Source: Aureispira sp964404215 (GTDB taxonomy: Bacteria; Bacteroidota; Bacteroidia; Chitinophagales; Saprospiraceae). Taken from it: a DNA stretch of 27,119 nt. Below are positions 8,501 to 16,569 of this stretch, one piece after another; within the stretch, counting starts at the first letter, position 1, and each line of letters opens with the position of its first letter. The stretch is taken from contig CAYOJF010000067.1 in the NCBI GenBank assembly GCA_964404215.1, forward strand, positions 1 through 27,119, in the 5' to 3' direction. Position numbers and translations under genes: made by a program. A model generated the notes under the pieces. It was not told the origin of the DNA and searched no databases. It saw only the letters and a list, made by a program, of their open reading frames with translations.

Positions 8501-8986
8501 TTAGTATTCTTTGGTTACTTGATCGGCAGATAGGTGATTAATCATAGAAATAGTCGCCTCGCCACCTACTTTCCAAGCAGCCTGGGTCAGTTTGGGAAAT
8601 TGAGTATTGTTTATTTGTTCTTGGATCCACTGAATAGCCTTGCTAGGATCATCCCGATCAAACTGTACTACATGTGGGTTATCCATCAAATTAGGGTCAT
8701 CAGACAAATCAACGACATTCTCAATCATCAGCCAAGCTGGCACTCGATGCTTGACAGCATGCTTCCATTCTGTCAATACCCGTCTATTATCATCGCCACA
8801 GCAAGTAACTAGACCAATGAATAAATCTGATTTTCGAATACTATGAAATACTCGATTATCAATCACATCACTTTTTTTGTAAGCACTCACCTTAGGTACA
8901 AATCCATCTTGGCGGAGTTTAAACCCCAACAAGCTCACGGTGCTTTGTTCTTGCTCATTGATGGATGAAGATATAAAAGCTATCAT
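8501..8986 (-). CDS. TIR/DUF4062-like Rossmannoid protein
   Basis: A 161-residue single-domain protein with no close family I can name with certainty. The layout fits TIR/DUF4062-type folds: a first strand ending in a serine run (MIAFISSS), a helix (STVSLLGFKLRQDGF), a strand after an acidic turn (IRKSDLFIGLVT), then LTEWKHAVKHRVPAWLMIEN. Glu73 there sits where NAD-consuming TIR and deoxyribosyltransferase-like enzymes carry their catalytic Glu. The end of the fold is NPHVVQFDRDDPSKAIQWIQEQI. It starts 3 bases after the stop of the Mrr-like gene, so the two are surely cotranscribed and probably work together. Possible roles are nucleotide or NAD cleavage, or sensing; the fold call is pattern-based and modest. 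No signal peptide or membrane segment is visible. Confidence 0.6.
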   Translation of the reverse strand: MIAFISSSINEQEQSTVSLLGFKLRQDGFVPKVSAYKKSDVIDNRVFHSIRKSDLFIGLVTCCGDDNRRVLTEWKHAVKHRVPAWLMIENVVDLSDDPNLMDNPHVVQFDRDDPSKAIQWIQEQINNTQFPKLTQAAWKVGGEATISMINHLSADQVTKEY

Positions 8987-8989
8987 AGG

Positions 8990-9487
8990 TTAAAAGATAT
9001 ATTTTTTAAGATATTGATAATACAGCGGAAAATACAAACGAAGTATCTCTTCTGAAACCATTATTTTTTGCAAAAATTGTGTCCCTGTCCAAAAATCATA
9101 ACTATAATTCAATTTACAGTTTTTGTTCAAGTTTTCAAACATTGTACTCACTCCTGCCGTTACGCCTGTTTTACAAACGAGTAAATAGCCATCGGCATTG
9201 TATTCATGTATCAAAGTTGGAATATTACAATTGGCTAAATTAGTTTTGGAGACCGAATTTTGATAAAACTTACATTGTATCACCCACACTCGTTCAAAAC
9301 TCTGTATCGAATCATCTATTCGGAATGTCACCAAAATATCACGCCCACCATCAGGTCCTTCGCCAGAGGCGTCTACCTTAACTTCAGTAATATTATTACT
9401 TTCATCCTTGGGCATTGCCTCAAAATAAGCGGCAACCAAATCTTCAAAAATCTGCCAATCCGCTATTTCCTGGTAACTTAGTTTCAT
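8990..9487 (-). CDS. Mrr-type restriction endonuclease-like protein (PD-(D/E)xK)
   Basis: A 165-residue nuclease-like domain. The Mrr-cat core is visible: helix with FEDLVAAYFEAM and Glu15, GPDGGRDI with Asp46/Asp50, then VWVIQCKFY with Gln71 and Lys73. The D-x(n)-Q-x-K arrangement is the Mrr variant of PD-(D/E)xK. The C-terminal half (YNADGYLLVCKTGVTAG) fits the later strand-helix of the fold. It lacks the winged-helix N-domain of full-length Mrr, so target recognition must come from elsewhere, perhaps the partner TIR-like protein encoded 3 bases downstream. It would cut DNA in the cytoplasm. A defence role is inference. The upstream region (9488-9743) has no clear -7 box. Confidence 0.8.
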   Translation of the reverse strand: MKLSYQEIADWQIFEDLVAAYFEAMPKDESNNITEVKVDASGEGPDGGRDILVTFRIDDSIQSFERVWVIQCKFYQNSVSKTNLANCNIPTLIHEYNADGYLLVCKTGVTAGVSTMFENLNKNCKLNYSYDFWTGTQFLQKIMVSEEILRLYFPLYYQYLKKYIF

Positions 9488-9743
9488 GTTGAATCAAATA
9501 CAAAGTGTTTAATTAGAGTATTTCTTTATAGTGTCTGGTTAGAACAAAGGAATTGTTACAAATAGTTCCCACATGAGAAAAGTTATTTTTGACTCCATAC
9601 TAAAAACGATTAGCGTTATGGAGAAATTCAACTTAATTAAGAATAAAATCAAGTGAGTAGGACTTTTGTGTACCATTAGAACAAAAAACTTCTAAATCAA
9701 AAGTAAACAATATTCCAATTCTCAATAACTTTCCTTTATCTCC

Positions 9744-10424
9744 CTACCCCTTCTTCACTCGCATTACCATCCAAACATCCTTAACTGGTCTATTATTAAC
9801 TCCAGTAGACACTTTTGCTATTTTATCAATCACTTCTATTCCTTTGATTACACGTCCAAATACAGTATAATCTCCGTCTAAATGGGGGGTTCCACCTTTT
9901 TCCATATAAGCCTTTTTTTGTTCTTCTGTATAAGTATTTCCTTTTCTCTTCGACATCATATCCAGCATTTGGGCACTCACTTTCTGTCCTTGCACTAGAT
10001 AAAACTGTGATCCAGAAGATTCTTTTTTCGGGTTAACATTATCTCCCAAACGAGCAGCAGCTAGGCTCCCTTTGATATGAATATTGGTATCTACAAATTC
10101 GGCAGGAATAGTATACCCTGGTCCATCATTACCCAGCATCATGCCAGCAGAAGCATTTTTGGACATAGGGTCCCCCCCTTGTATCATAAAATTCCCAATT
10201 ACTCGATGAAAAAGTAGACTATCATAATAGTTGTCCTTTATTAGTTTGACGAAATTGTCCCGATGTAATGGTGTACTAGAATATAACTGTACCTCCATTA
10301 CTCCATAGGCTGTTGTAATCTCTACTATTGGAGCGTAGTTAGGAGATTTAGGATTGTACAATCCTTTGCTACAAGCTGTCAACAAAAAACTACCTAAGAG
10401 TAGTAAATAAATATAGTTCTTCAT
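9744..10424 (-). CDS. cyclophilin-type peptidyl-prolyl cis-trans isomerase, lipoprotein
   Basis: A 226-residue protein. It begins MKNYIYLLLLGSFLLTACSK, a lipoprotein signal with the acylated Cys18, so it is anchored in an envelope membrane facing the periplasm or surface. The cyclophilin core follows, with FHRVIGNFMIQGGDP, GSQFYLVQG and YTVFGRVIKGIEVID. An insert of about 35 charged residues (MLDMMSKRKGNTYTEEQKKAYMEKGG) separates the last two; such inserts are common in Bacteroidota cyclophilins. It should catalyse proline isomerisation during folding of exported proteins. A longer reading frame begins at 10442, but the Met at 10424 starts the signal peptide cleanly and was chosen. Confidence 0.92.
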   Translation of the reverse strand: MKNYIYLLLLGSFLLTACSKGLYNPKSPNYAPIVEITTAYGVMEVQLYSSTPLHRDNFVKLIKDNYYDSLLFHRVIGNFMIQGGDPMSKNASAGMMLGNDGPGYTIPAEFVDTNIHIKGSLAAARLGDNVNPKKESSGSQFYLVQGQKVSAQMLDMMSKRKGNTYTEEQKKAYMEKGGTPHLDGDYTVFGRVIKGIEVIDKIAKVSTGVNNRPVKDVWMVMRVKKG

Positions 10425-10470
10425 AATTTTTCTTTGTGTCATAAATCATTCAAAACACTATGGTACAAAA

Positions 10471-10501
10471 AAACTCCTTACTTTCAGAAAGTAAGGAGTT
10501 T
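10471..10501 (-). terminator. terminator of the DUF5684 gene
   Basis: A perfect 14-bp stem (10471-10484 with 10488-10501) has a 3-base loop and is followed on the minus strand by a run of T. It lies 29 bases past the stop of the gene ending at 10530. Confidence 0.85.
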
Positions 10502-10529
10502 TAAATATCTAAATTAAGTCAAATTCTAA

Positions 10530-10907
10530 TTAAGATGCGGCTAAGTTATCATCCAAAATATCTTCAGAACCTGAATGGTGTCCTTCATATACAGCATCTC
10601 CAAATCCTAGTATTGGGAAAAAGATAAATCCTAATAGAACAAGCCCGACTGTAAATCCAGCTCCTTTTCCGAATTTGGTTGAAATACCATGAAAAAGAGT
10701 AATGAGTCCATAAATATTAACAATAGGAATGATACACAATACAATCCACCAAGCTGGTTTACCTGCAATCTTTGACATTACAATAATGTTATAAATAGGG
10801 ATGATACTCGCCCAACCAGGTTGTCCTGCTTTTGTAAATGTTTTCCATATTCCTGCTATTACAAATACCAAAAATGCTAAGTAAAGAATTCCTCCTATAG
10901 CTGCCAT
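10530..10907 (-). CDS. DUF5684 small membrane protein
   Basis: A 125-residue integral membrane protein of the DUF5684 type, often found fused to or named with signal peptidase I but without its catalytic domain. Three hydrophobic segments are visible: ILYLAFLVFVIAGIW, WWIVLCIIPIVNIYGLITLF and GFTVGLVLLGFIFFPILGF. The family marks KAGQPGWASIIPIYN and KPAWW are also present. The tail is acidic and probably cytoplasmic. Its function is unknown. A longer frame begins at 10949, but those residues come from a short tandem repeat, and the -7 box at 10947-10954 overlaps them. I therefore use the Met at 10907. Confidence 0.8.
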   Translation of the reverse strand: MAAIGGILYLAFLVFVIAGIWKTFTKAGQPGWASIIPIYNIIVMSKIAGKPAWWIVLCIIPIVNIYGLITLFHGISTKFGKGAGFTVGLVLLGFIFFPILGFGDAVYEGHHSGSEDILDDNLAAS

Positions 10908-10946
10908 GTGTTTTAAGTGTTTAAGTGTTTTAAATAAGATTACATG

Positions 10947-10954
10947 CAAATATA
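10947..10954 (-). promoter_or_regulatory. Bacteroidota -7 box (TATATTTG) before the DUF5684 gene
   Basis: On the minus strand TATATTTG matches TAnnTTTG, 40 bases from the start codon. A TTTG (10980-10977) lies 22 bases further upstream as a possible -33 element. Two 30-bp repeats cover that part. Confidence 0.6.
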
Positions 10955-10960
10955 CGGATA

Positions 10961-11020
10961 TAAATCAAAATAGTTACAAACTAATTAAATTAAATCAAAA
11001 TAGTTAAACAGTAATTAACT
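10961..11020. repeat. two tandem 30-bp repeats in a promoter region
   Basis: Units 10961-10990 and 10991-11020 match at 26 of 30 bases, sharing TAAATCAAAATAGTTA exactly. They lie at and above the putative -33 region of the DUF5684 gene and could be operators. Confidence 0.6.
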
Positions 11021-11041
11021 TATATCCTCTTTTAATATACA

Positions 11042-11079
11042 AAAAAGCTTTCAAATAATAAATTATTTGAAAGCTTTTT
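11042..11079 (-). terminator. terminator of the 2OG oxygenase gene
   Basis: A perfect 18-bp stem (11042-11059 with 11062-11079) has a 2-base centre and T-runs on both strands. It lies 32 bases beyond the stop at 11111. Confidence 0.85.
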
Positions 11080-11110
11080 ACCTTATTATGTAATCCCTTT
11101 GATTGGAAGA

Positions 11111-12076
11111 CTATTTCTTTTTAAGTCCCAATTCTTTGATACGCTCGTCTAGAAATGCTCCTGCTGTAATATCTTCAAAAGCTTTAGGGCTTTCTGCCGT
11201 GATACAGCCATCTAAACAACTCAAATCCATCTCGCTACGTGGGTGCAAGAAAAATGGAGCAGAATATCTTGGATGCAACATAGATTCTTTATCTAAGTTG
11301 ATCACACGGTGTATGGTAGATTTCAGACGTCCATTGGTCAAACGCTGTAGCATATCTCCAATATTAATCACAATTTCGTTTTCGTTTGGAGAAACATCTA
11401 CCCATTCTCCATTAGAATTCATCGCTTGCAATCCTTTAGCAGATCCTCCCATTAGTAGTGTAATCAAATTAATATCACCATGAGCAGCCGCACGTACAGC
11501 ACCTTCTTCTACTTCGTCCAAGCTCTTGACTGGATAATAGTGTAATAAACGTAAAATGCTATTCCCATTTTTGATCTTACCATCAAAATAGTTTTCATCT
11601 AAATCCAAATAAAGTGCAATCGCACGTAAAAGATTACGTCCTGTTTGCTCAAAAGTACGATAGATTTCTAATCCTACTTGTTCTAAATTAGGGACTTCAT
11701 CCATCCAAATATTAGCTGGGTACTCTTCTGCTAAAGCTGGCTCATCGGTTACCTCTTGTCCTATGTGCCAAAACTCTTTCAAATCAGCTACTTTCTCTCC
11801 TTTCGCTGTTTCTCTTCCTTTAGAAATATAACCACGCTGTCCACCATTATTCATATCCTCATACTTCTTCTTAATGTCCGTTGGTTGGTCAAAAATTGCT
11901 TTAGAAGTTTCAAATAATCGTTGACGCTGTGCTTCTGTTACTCCATGATTTTTGACGACAACAAATCCTATTTGAGAAAATGCATCTCCCAAATTTTGTA
12001 TAAACTGTTGTCTTTTTTGCTCGTCACCAGATACGAAATCATGATAATCAACCGTAGGAATCTTTTTTAAAGCCAT
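11111..12076 (-). CDS. 2-oxoglutarate/Fe(II)-dependent oxygenase, isopenicillin-N-synthase-like
   Basis: A 321-residue cytoplasmic oxygenase. The N-terminal DIOX_N domain (about 5-115) includes GFVVVKNHGV and GQRGYISKGRE. The C-terminal jelly roll carries the iron ligands His199 and Asp201 in AAHGDINLITLL and His256 in STIHRVIN. Arg270 in PRYSAPFF would bind the 2-oxoglutarate carboxylate. All required residues are intact, so it should hydroxylate, desaturate or cyclise a small molecule with O2. The substrate cannot be told from the sequence. No biosynthetic neighbours sit on the same strand; it has its own terminator (11042-11079), so it appears monocistronic. Confidence 0.9.
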   Translation of the reverse strand: MALKKIPTVDYHDFVSGDEQKRQQFIQNLGDAFSQIGFVVVKNHGVTEAQRQRLFETSKAIFDQPTDIKKKYEDMNNGGQRGYISKGRETAKGEKVADLKEFWHIGQEVTDEPALAEEYPANIWMDEVPNLEQVGLEIYRTFEQTGRNLLRAIALYLDLDENYFDGKIKNGNSILRLLHYYPVKSLDEVEEGAVRAAAHGDINLITLLMGGSAKGLQAMNSNGEWVDVSPNENEIVINIGDMLQRLTNGRLKSTIHRVINLDKESMLHPRYSAPFFLHPRSEMDLSCLDGCITAESPKAFEDITAGAFLDERIKELGLKKK

Positions 12077-12750
12077 ATCTTTTATCTTAATATTATAATA
12101 ATTAATTATTGAAGTTATCTACCGAAAAGCTAAATTTTAGGTAAAAAAAACTCTTCCAATCCCAATATACTGCTTTAGTTTTATTTAAATAAGAACTGAC
12201 TCAAAAAACCCTATAGAATAATAGAGGTTATGACGAATAGATTCGTATGAACAAACAATATTCCTTCATATTGTTTTATTGAGCATCTTTCATAATAGTA
12301 CTAAGAACGTGTCTATAAATAACTACACCATAAAAAATAGTTAATTCTACCGAGTTGATAAAAAAATATAGCTTTAGCGATCAAAAGCGAGGCTTTTAAC
12401 GCATGAATTGCTAAAAATTAGATGTATTTTATGTAAAGTTGTTGAGTCTTAACTTTTGAGCGATTGCATTAATTCCTACACATACAACAATCTCAGCCGA
12501 ATCACTTTCTATTTTCCGATGTATTCTATCAAAATAACCACTACCTTTTATCGTTCTACCATTATATTATCTATTATTTTTTATGGAAATGACGTATTAG
12601 TTTTCTAAATCCAGTTAGTTTAACTTACTTTTGTGCGTTCATTTCCGTTTATAAAGGAAATTTCAACCATATTTCAGTCTTATCTCATTATTGGTGGTAC
12701 TCCTACCACAAAATGATAAAATTGAAACTAGCAAAAGATTAAATAAAATT
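12077..12750. other. 674-bp intergenic region with degraded repeat pieces and the bamA promoter
   Basis: No gene is visible. Bases 12302-12315 (TAAGAACGTGTCTA) match the reverse complement of 21758-21771 at 13 of 14 positions, and a related GAGCATCTTT occurs near 12281. GAGGCTTTTAACG near 12390 resembles GAGGCTTTTTAACG near 24320. The bamA -7 box is at 12626-12633. Small palindromes at 12233-12246 and 12256-12273 are of unclear meaning. Confidence 0.55.
12626..12633 (+). promoter_or_regulatory. Bacteroidota -7 box (TACTTTTG) before bamA
   Basis: TACTTTTG matches TAnnTTTG exactly, 118 bases upstream of the chosen start. A T-rich TTTTC near 12601 is a possible weak -33 element. Confidence 0.55.
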
Positions 12751-15303
12751 ATGATGCAGCGAATATTTAGTGTGGTTTTTGTGGGACTTTTCTTATTAAT
12801 AAATCCCTCCTTCGGTCAAGAACCTGCTAACCCTGATACTCTAGGCCCTGCCCCTCTCATTGATTATGAGAATCCTCAAACTTACGAAATTGGTGGTATA
12901 GAAGTCCGTGGTGCCGACAATACAGATGCCAATGGTATTATTGCCATTTCTGGACTCAACAAAGGACAAACAATTCGCATACCCAGTGATCAGATATCGA
13001 AATCTATTCGCAAACTATGGAAACAGCGCTTATTTGTTGATGTCCAAATATTGGTACAAAAAATTGTAGGAGATATTGTATTCTTGGAAATTATCGTCCA
13101 AGAGATTCCTCGATTTACACGTCATGGATATAGAGGTGTGCCTAAACGCCAACATGATGATCTAAATGCTGCTACTCGACGCTATCTCCAAAAAGGTCGT
13201 GCTGCTACTATGGCCATGCAAATCAATGCCGTTCAGGCTATCAAGGAAGTCTACATTGAAAAAGGATTCTTGGATGTAAAAGTAGCTGTAATAGAAGAAA
13301 ATGACAAGCTACTTAAAAATAGTGTTCGCTGGACATTCAATATTGACAAAGGCAATCGTGTCCGTATCAAGGATATCAATTTTTATGGTATAAACGAAGT
13401 CAAAAAAGGTAAACTCTACAAGCAAATGAAAGAAACCAAAAGAAATAACTTTTGGGCACTCTTCAAACCTTCCAAGTTTATTGAATCAGAATACAAAACG
13501 GATAAAAAAGCTATCATTAGTTATTATAATACTATTGGCCATAGAGATGCTACCGTTAGTAAAGATTCTATTTATCTAGTAGAAAAACGAAATGGTAAAA
13601 AAGCCATGATGATCGACATCCATTTGGATGAAGGTAATAAATACTACTTTGGTGATATTGCTTTCAAAGGAAATACTACTTACCCTGACCGTGTGTTGGA
13701 TCAAATCATGGGAATCAAACCTGGAGACGTCTACAATGAAGAATTAATAGACTCTAGAATTCGTTTTGATAGAAATGGACGTGATATCAGCACTATCTAC
13801 ATGGATAATGGTTACTTATTTTTCGATGCAAGACCAGTGGAAAAAGGTATTACAAATGATACAGTAGACTTACAGATTGTTATTTCAGAAGGTCCTATTG
13901 CTATTATTGACAAAGTAATTATCAGAGGTAATGATCGTACACACGAACATGTTATCCGTCGTGAACTACGTACACTCCCTGGCAATAAATTTAGTCGTTC
14001 AGATATTGTTCGTTCACAAAGGGAGTTGGTTGGTTTAAACTATTTCAATGCAGAGAACCTACAAATAAACACACCAGTCAATGCACAACGAGGTACTGTA
14101 GACATTGAATATATAGTAGAAGAGCGTCCTTCTGATCAGCTGGAACTTTCTGCTGGATGGGGTGGTGTTGGTCGTGGTATCATTGGTACACTAGGGGTCA
14201 CATTCAATAACTTTTCGCTACGAAACATAGGAAAACCAGAAACATGGAATCCGCTGCCACAAGGAGATGGACAACGTTTGTCTTTAAGAGTACAAACCAA
14301 TGGGCGTTTTTACCAATCCTACAACTTCTCTTTCACAGAACCATGGCTAGGAGGCAAAAAGCCTAATGCACTCACGGTATCGGCTTATCATACCAACTTC
14401 AACAATGGATTTAGCCAAGAAAGTAGTGCCTTCCAACGCCTACAGATTACAGGTGCTTCTGTTGGATTAGGAACTCGATTGAGAGTACCAGATGATTTCT
14501 TCGTATATCAGGTGAGTCTCAATTATCAGAATATGGATCTGACCAGACGTTTTGATTTTGAGATTCCAACAGGGTCTTTCCATAATCTAGCATTGAGTCA
14601 AACACTCTCTAGAAACTCGATTGACAATCCTATTTTCCCTCAGAAAGGTTCTAATATTTCTTTAAGTCTTAAACTTACCTTCCCTTACTCATTGGTAGAT
14701 GGTAGAAATGCAGCAGATTATGCAGCAATGGATCCAGCTGACAAATTTGAATTATTGGAATACCACAAATGGGATTTCTTAGCAGAGTGGTATGGTAAGC
14801 TAGCGAAAAACTTCATCGTCAAATTGGGCGTAAAAATGGGATTCTTAGGTTTCTACAATGCGAATGTTGGATTGTCTCCATTTGAGCGATATGAGCTAGG
14901 TGGTGATGGAATCTCTAACTTCCAAGGAATACAAGGTAGAGATATTATCTCTCTTAGAGGATACCGTGACCCAATTACAGATGTATCAGAAGCTAACCGT
15001 CAAGGTGCCGCATTATACAATAAGATGACACTAGAGTTACGTTACTTGATTTCACCTAATCCTAGTGCTACGATCTGGGTATTGGCATTTGCTGAAGCAG
15101 GTAATGCGTGGTCTCAATTCAAAGATTATGATCCATTTGCACTCAAGCGTTCTGTTGGAGCTGGTCTACGTGTATTCTTACCTATGTTTGGTACACTTGG
15201 TTTTGACTATGGTATTGGTTTTGACAAACCACACCTCAATGGCAGTACTAACTTTACCGACTATGGTGCATTCAACATTATTCTTGGATTTGAACCTAAA
15301 TAA
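12751..15303 (+). CDS. bamA: outer-membrane protein assembly factor BamA
   Basis: An 850-residue Omp85 protein that inserts beta-barrel proteins into the outer membrane. A signal peptide (MMQRIFSVVFVGLFLLINPSFGQ) is followed by a run of POTRA domains from about residue 40 to 440 (for example YEIGGIEVRGADNTDANGI and KVIIRGNDRTHEHVIRREL), then the 16-strand barrel (about 450-850). The L6-type LRGYRD motif at about 735-740 matches the VRGF/Y lock of the family. The C-terminus ends GFEPK rather than in an aromatic residue, as in other Bacteroidota BamA. An in-frame ATG at 12691 exists, but the start at 12751 places the signal peptide at the N-terminus. The usual neighbours in this phylum (uppS upstream, skp/ompH downstream) are absent. 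Confidence 0.95.
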   Translation: MMQRIFSVVFVGLFLLINPSFGQEPANPDTLGPAPLIDYENPQTYEIGGIEVRGADNTDANGIIAISGLNKGQTIRIPSDQISKSIRKLWKQRLFVDVQILVQKIVGDIVFLEIIVQEIPRFTRHGYRGVPKRQHDDLNAATRRYLQKGRAATMAMQINAVQAIKEVYIEKGFLDVKVAVIEENDKLLKNSVRWTFNIDKGNRVRIKDINFYGINEVKKGKLYKQMKETKRNNFWALFKPSKFIESEYKTDKKAIISYYNTIGHRDATVSKDSIYLVEKRNGKKAMMIDIHLDEGNKYYFGDIAFKGNTTYPDRVLDQIMGIKPGDVYNEELIDSRIRFDRNGRDISTIYMDNGYLFFDARPVEKGITNDTVDLQIVISEGPIAIIDKVIIRGNDRTHEHVIRRELRTLPGNKFSRSDIVRSQRELVGLNYFNAENLQINTPVNAQRGTVDIEYIVEERPSDQLELSAGWGGVGRGIIGTLGVTFNNFSLRNIGKPETWNPLPQGDGQRLSLRVQTNGRFYQSYNFSFTEPWLGGKKPNALTVSAYHTNFNNGFSQESSAFQRLQITGASVGLGTRLRVPDDFFVYQVSLNYQNMDLTRRFDFEIPTGSFHNLALSQTLSRNSIDNPIFPQKGSNISLSLKLTFPYSLVDGRNAADYAAMDPADKFELLEYHKWDFLAEWYGKLAKNFIVKLGVKMGFLGFYNANVGLSPFERYELGGDGISNFQGIQGRDIISLRGYRDPITDVSEANRQGAALYNKMTLELRYLISPNPSATIWVLAFAEAGNAWSQFKDYDPFALKRSVGAGLRVFLPMFGTLGFDYGIGFDKPHLNGSTNFTDYGAFNIILGFEPK

Positions 15304-15326
15304 TTGCAAGTATATCTAATACTATA

Positions 15327-15366
15327 AAAGCGGGCTATTACTTTAGTATAAGTAATAGCCCGCTTT
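15327..15366 (+). terminator. bamA terminator
   Basis: A perfect 17-bp stem (15327-15343 with 15350-15366), GC-rich in the middle, starts 23 bases after the bamA stop and ends in TTT-CC-TTT. Confidence 0.85.
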
Positions 15367-15560
15367 CCTTTATCCTCTTCATAGTATGAAATTCATATTC
15401 TTTTTAGAGCATCTTTAAGTAATCTTACCATAGCCGTTAGGCTATCAATAATATATTGAATGAAAATATAGCTAGCTAATAATGTAACACATTGATTCCT
15501 AGTCTCCTTTCCATTGCCGAAAGAAGCAAAATCTAGATACTGGCTTTGTCACCTAAACTA

Positions 15561-15601
15561 AAAAAAGCATCTACTTCCCTATTGGAAGCAGATGCTTTTT
15601 T
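15561..15601 (-). terminator. terminator of the LOG-family gene
   Basis: An 18-bp stem with one mismatch (15561-15578 with 15584-15601) is flanked by A/T runs on both sides. It lies 26 bases beyond the LOG stop codon. Confidence 0.85.
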
Positions 15602-15627
15602 TGATATATTTTGAAGAGCGATTATGC

Positions 15628-16359
15628 TTAGTCAAAAATAATATTCGGTCTAATTTTACCTTTCTTCTCATTGTAGAAATCATTAATAATCTTAACAACT
15701 TCTTCTGATGAATCAACAACTGGGAGTAGGTCTAAATCACCCGCACTGATCGTCTGATGTTCAATCTCCATTACATTCTTAATCCATTCTCTCATTCCTC
15801 CCCAGTAATCACTACCCATCAATACAATTGGAATTGCTTCGATCTTTTTAGTCTGGACTAAAGTTAGTACCTCAAACAGTTCGTCTAATGTACCAAAACC
15901 ACCTGGTAATACTACAAATGCTTGTGCATATTTCACAAACATTACTTTACGAACAAAAAAGTAGTTGAAGTTAAATACCTTGTTATTATCAATATAAGGA
16001 TTGTAGCCTTGCTCAAAAGGCAAATCAATATTTAATCCGACAGAGGTTCCATCATTCTCCTTAGCTCCTCTATTACCAGCTTCCATAATACCTGGACCAC
16101 CTCCTGTAATAATTCCATATCCTTCGTCTACCAATGCTCCTGCTACTTCTACAGCGAGTTGATAATACTTATTATCTGGCTGTAAGCGAGCAGAACCAAA
16201 AATAGAAACACAAGGCTCTATTCGATTCAATCGTTCATATCCATCCACAAATTCTGCTATCACCTTGAACATTGTCCAAGAATTCTCTCCTTTCAGTTCG
16301 CTCCACTTTTTCGACTCTTTCTTAAACTTCACTGGTGCGTTATTTTCCTTTTCTGTCAT
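15628..16359 (-). CDS. LOG-family protein (nucleoside 5'-monophosphate phosphoribohydrolase)
   Basis: A 243-residue cytoplasmic Rossmann-fold enzyme of the TIGR00730/LOG family. Members release a base from nucleoside 5'-monophosphates. Motifs are GGGPGIMEA (86-94), the catalytic Arg137-Lys138 in FFVRKVMFVKYAQ and PGGFGTLDE (152-160). The N-terminal extension of about 45 residues (MTEKENN...) is charged and typical of the larger bacterial members. Whether it acts on cytokinin-like nucleotides or on damaged or ordinary nucleotides is not decidable from the sequence. It appears monocistronic with its own terminator, and it has a terminator-like hairpin in its leader. Confidence 0.92.
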   Translation of the reverse strand: MTEKENNAPVKFKKESKKWSELKGENSWTMFKVIAEFVDGYERLNRIEPCVSIFGSARLQPDNKYYQLAVEVAGALVDEGYGIITGGGPGIMEAGNRGAKENDGTSVGLNIDLPFEQGYNPYIDNNKVFNFNYFFVRKVMFVKYAQAFVVLPGGFGTLDELFEVLTLVQTKKIEAIPIVLMGSDYWGGMREWIKNVMEIEHQTISAGDLDLLPVVDSSEEVVKIINDFYNEKKGKIRPNIIFD

Positions 16360-16381
16360 TTTTCTTATTGTATTTTAATCA

Positions 16382-16423
16382 TAAAAAAGCTGTGTCATGG
16401 TTCTTAAAAATACCAGCACAGCT
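16382..16423 (-). terminator. terminator-like hairpin in the LOG leader (possible attenuator)
   Basis: On the minus strand AGCTGTG (16423-16417) pairs with CACAGCT (16394-16388), with additional inner GG/CC pairing. The stem is followed directly by a run of T (16387-16383). It ends 23 bases before the LOG start, too close for a complete promoter in between. Confidence 0.5.
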
Positions 16424-16493
16424 ATGCAATTTATAAAAAAAATATTAAATGTATAATGATTACTCTTATTTATCTTGTTTTCAAAAAGTTATC

Positions 16494-16528
16494 ATAAAAG
16501 CCCCCCTTTCACCAAGGGAGGCTTTTAT
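16494..16528 (-). terminator. terminator of the ATP-grasp operon
   Basis: A 15-bp stem with one mismatch (16494-16508 with 16514-16528) holds a C6 run. It lies 42 bases beyond the stop of the last operon gene. Confidence 0.8.
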
Positions 16529-16569
16529 TTAGAGCGTATCTGATAATTAATATCTTTGATATACTCCTC

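Larger units (their letters stand above)
15304..15627. other. 324-bp convergent intergenic region
   Basis: It lies between two terminators (15327-15366 and 15561-15601). TAGAGCATCTTTAA at 15405-15418 is identical to the left end of the MITE-like element at 2285. A small ATAGCC/GGCTAT hairpin lies at 15430-15445. No gene is visible. Confidence 0.5.

Noticed and set aside
9594..9622. Imperfect hairpin upstream of the Mrr-like gene (TCCATA/TATGGA)
   Set aside because: It has a short stem with a 3-base bulge and no T-run, so it is not distinguishable from chance in AT-rich DNA.
10425..10442. Longer start (MTQRKI) for the cyclophilin lipoprotein
   Set aside because: It would place six extra residues before an otherwise perfect lipoprotein signal.
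11103..11483. 126-residue plus-strand frame opposite the 2OG oxygenase
   Set aside because: It is antisense to the iron-binding domain of the oxygenase, and no support was found.
12691..12750. Upstream ATG for bamA adding 20 residues
   Set aside because: The extra residues would precede the signal peptide and look like leader sequence.
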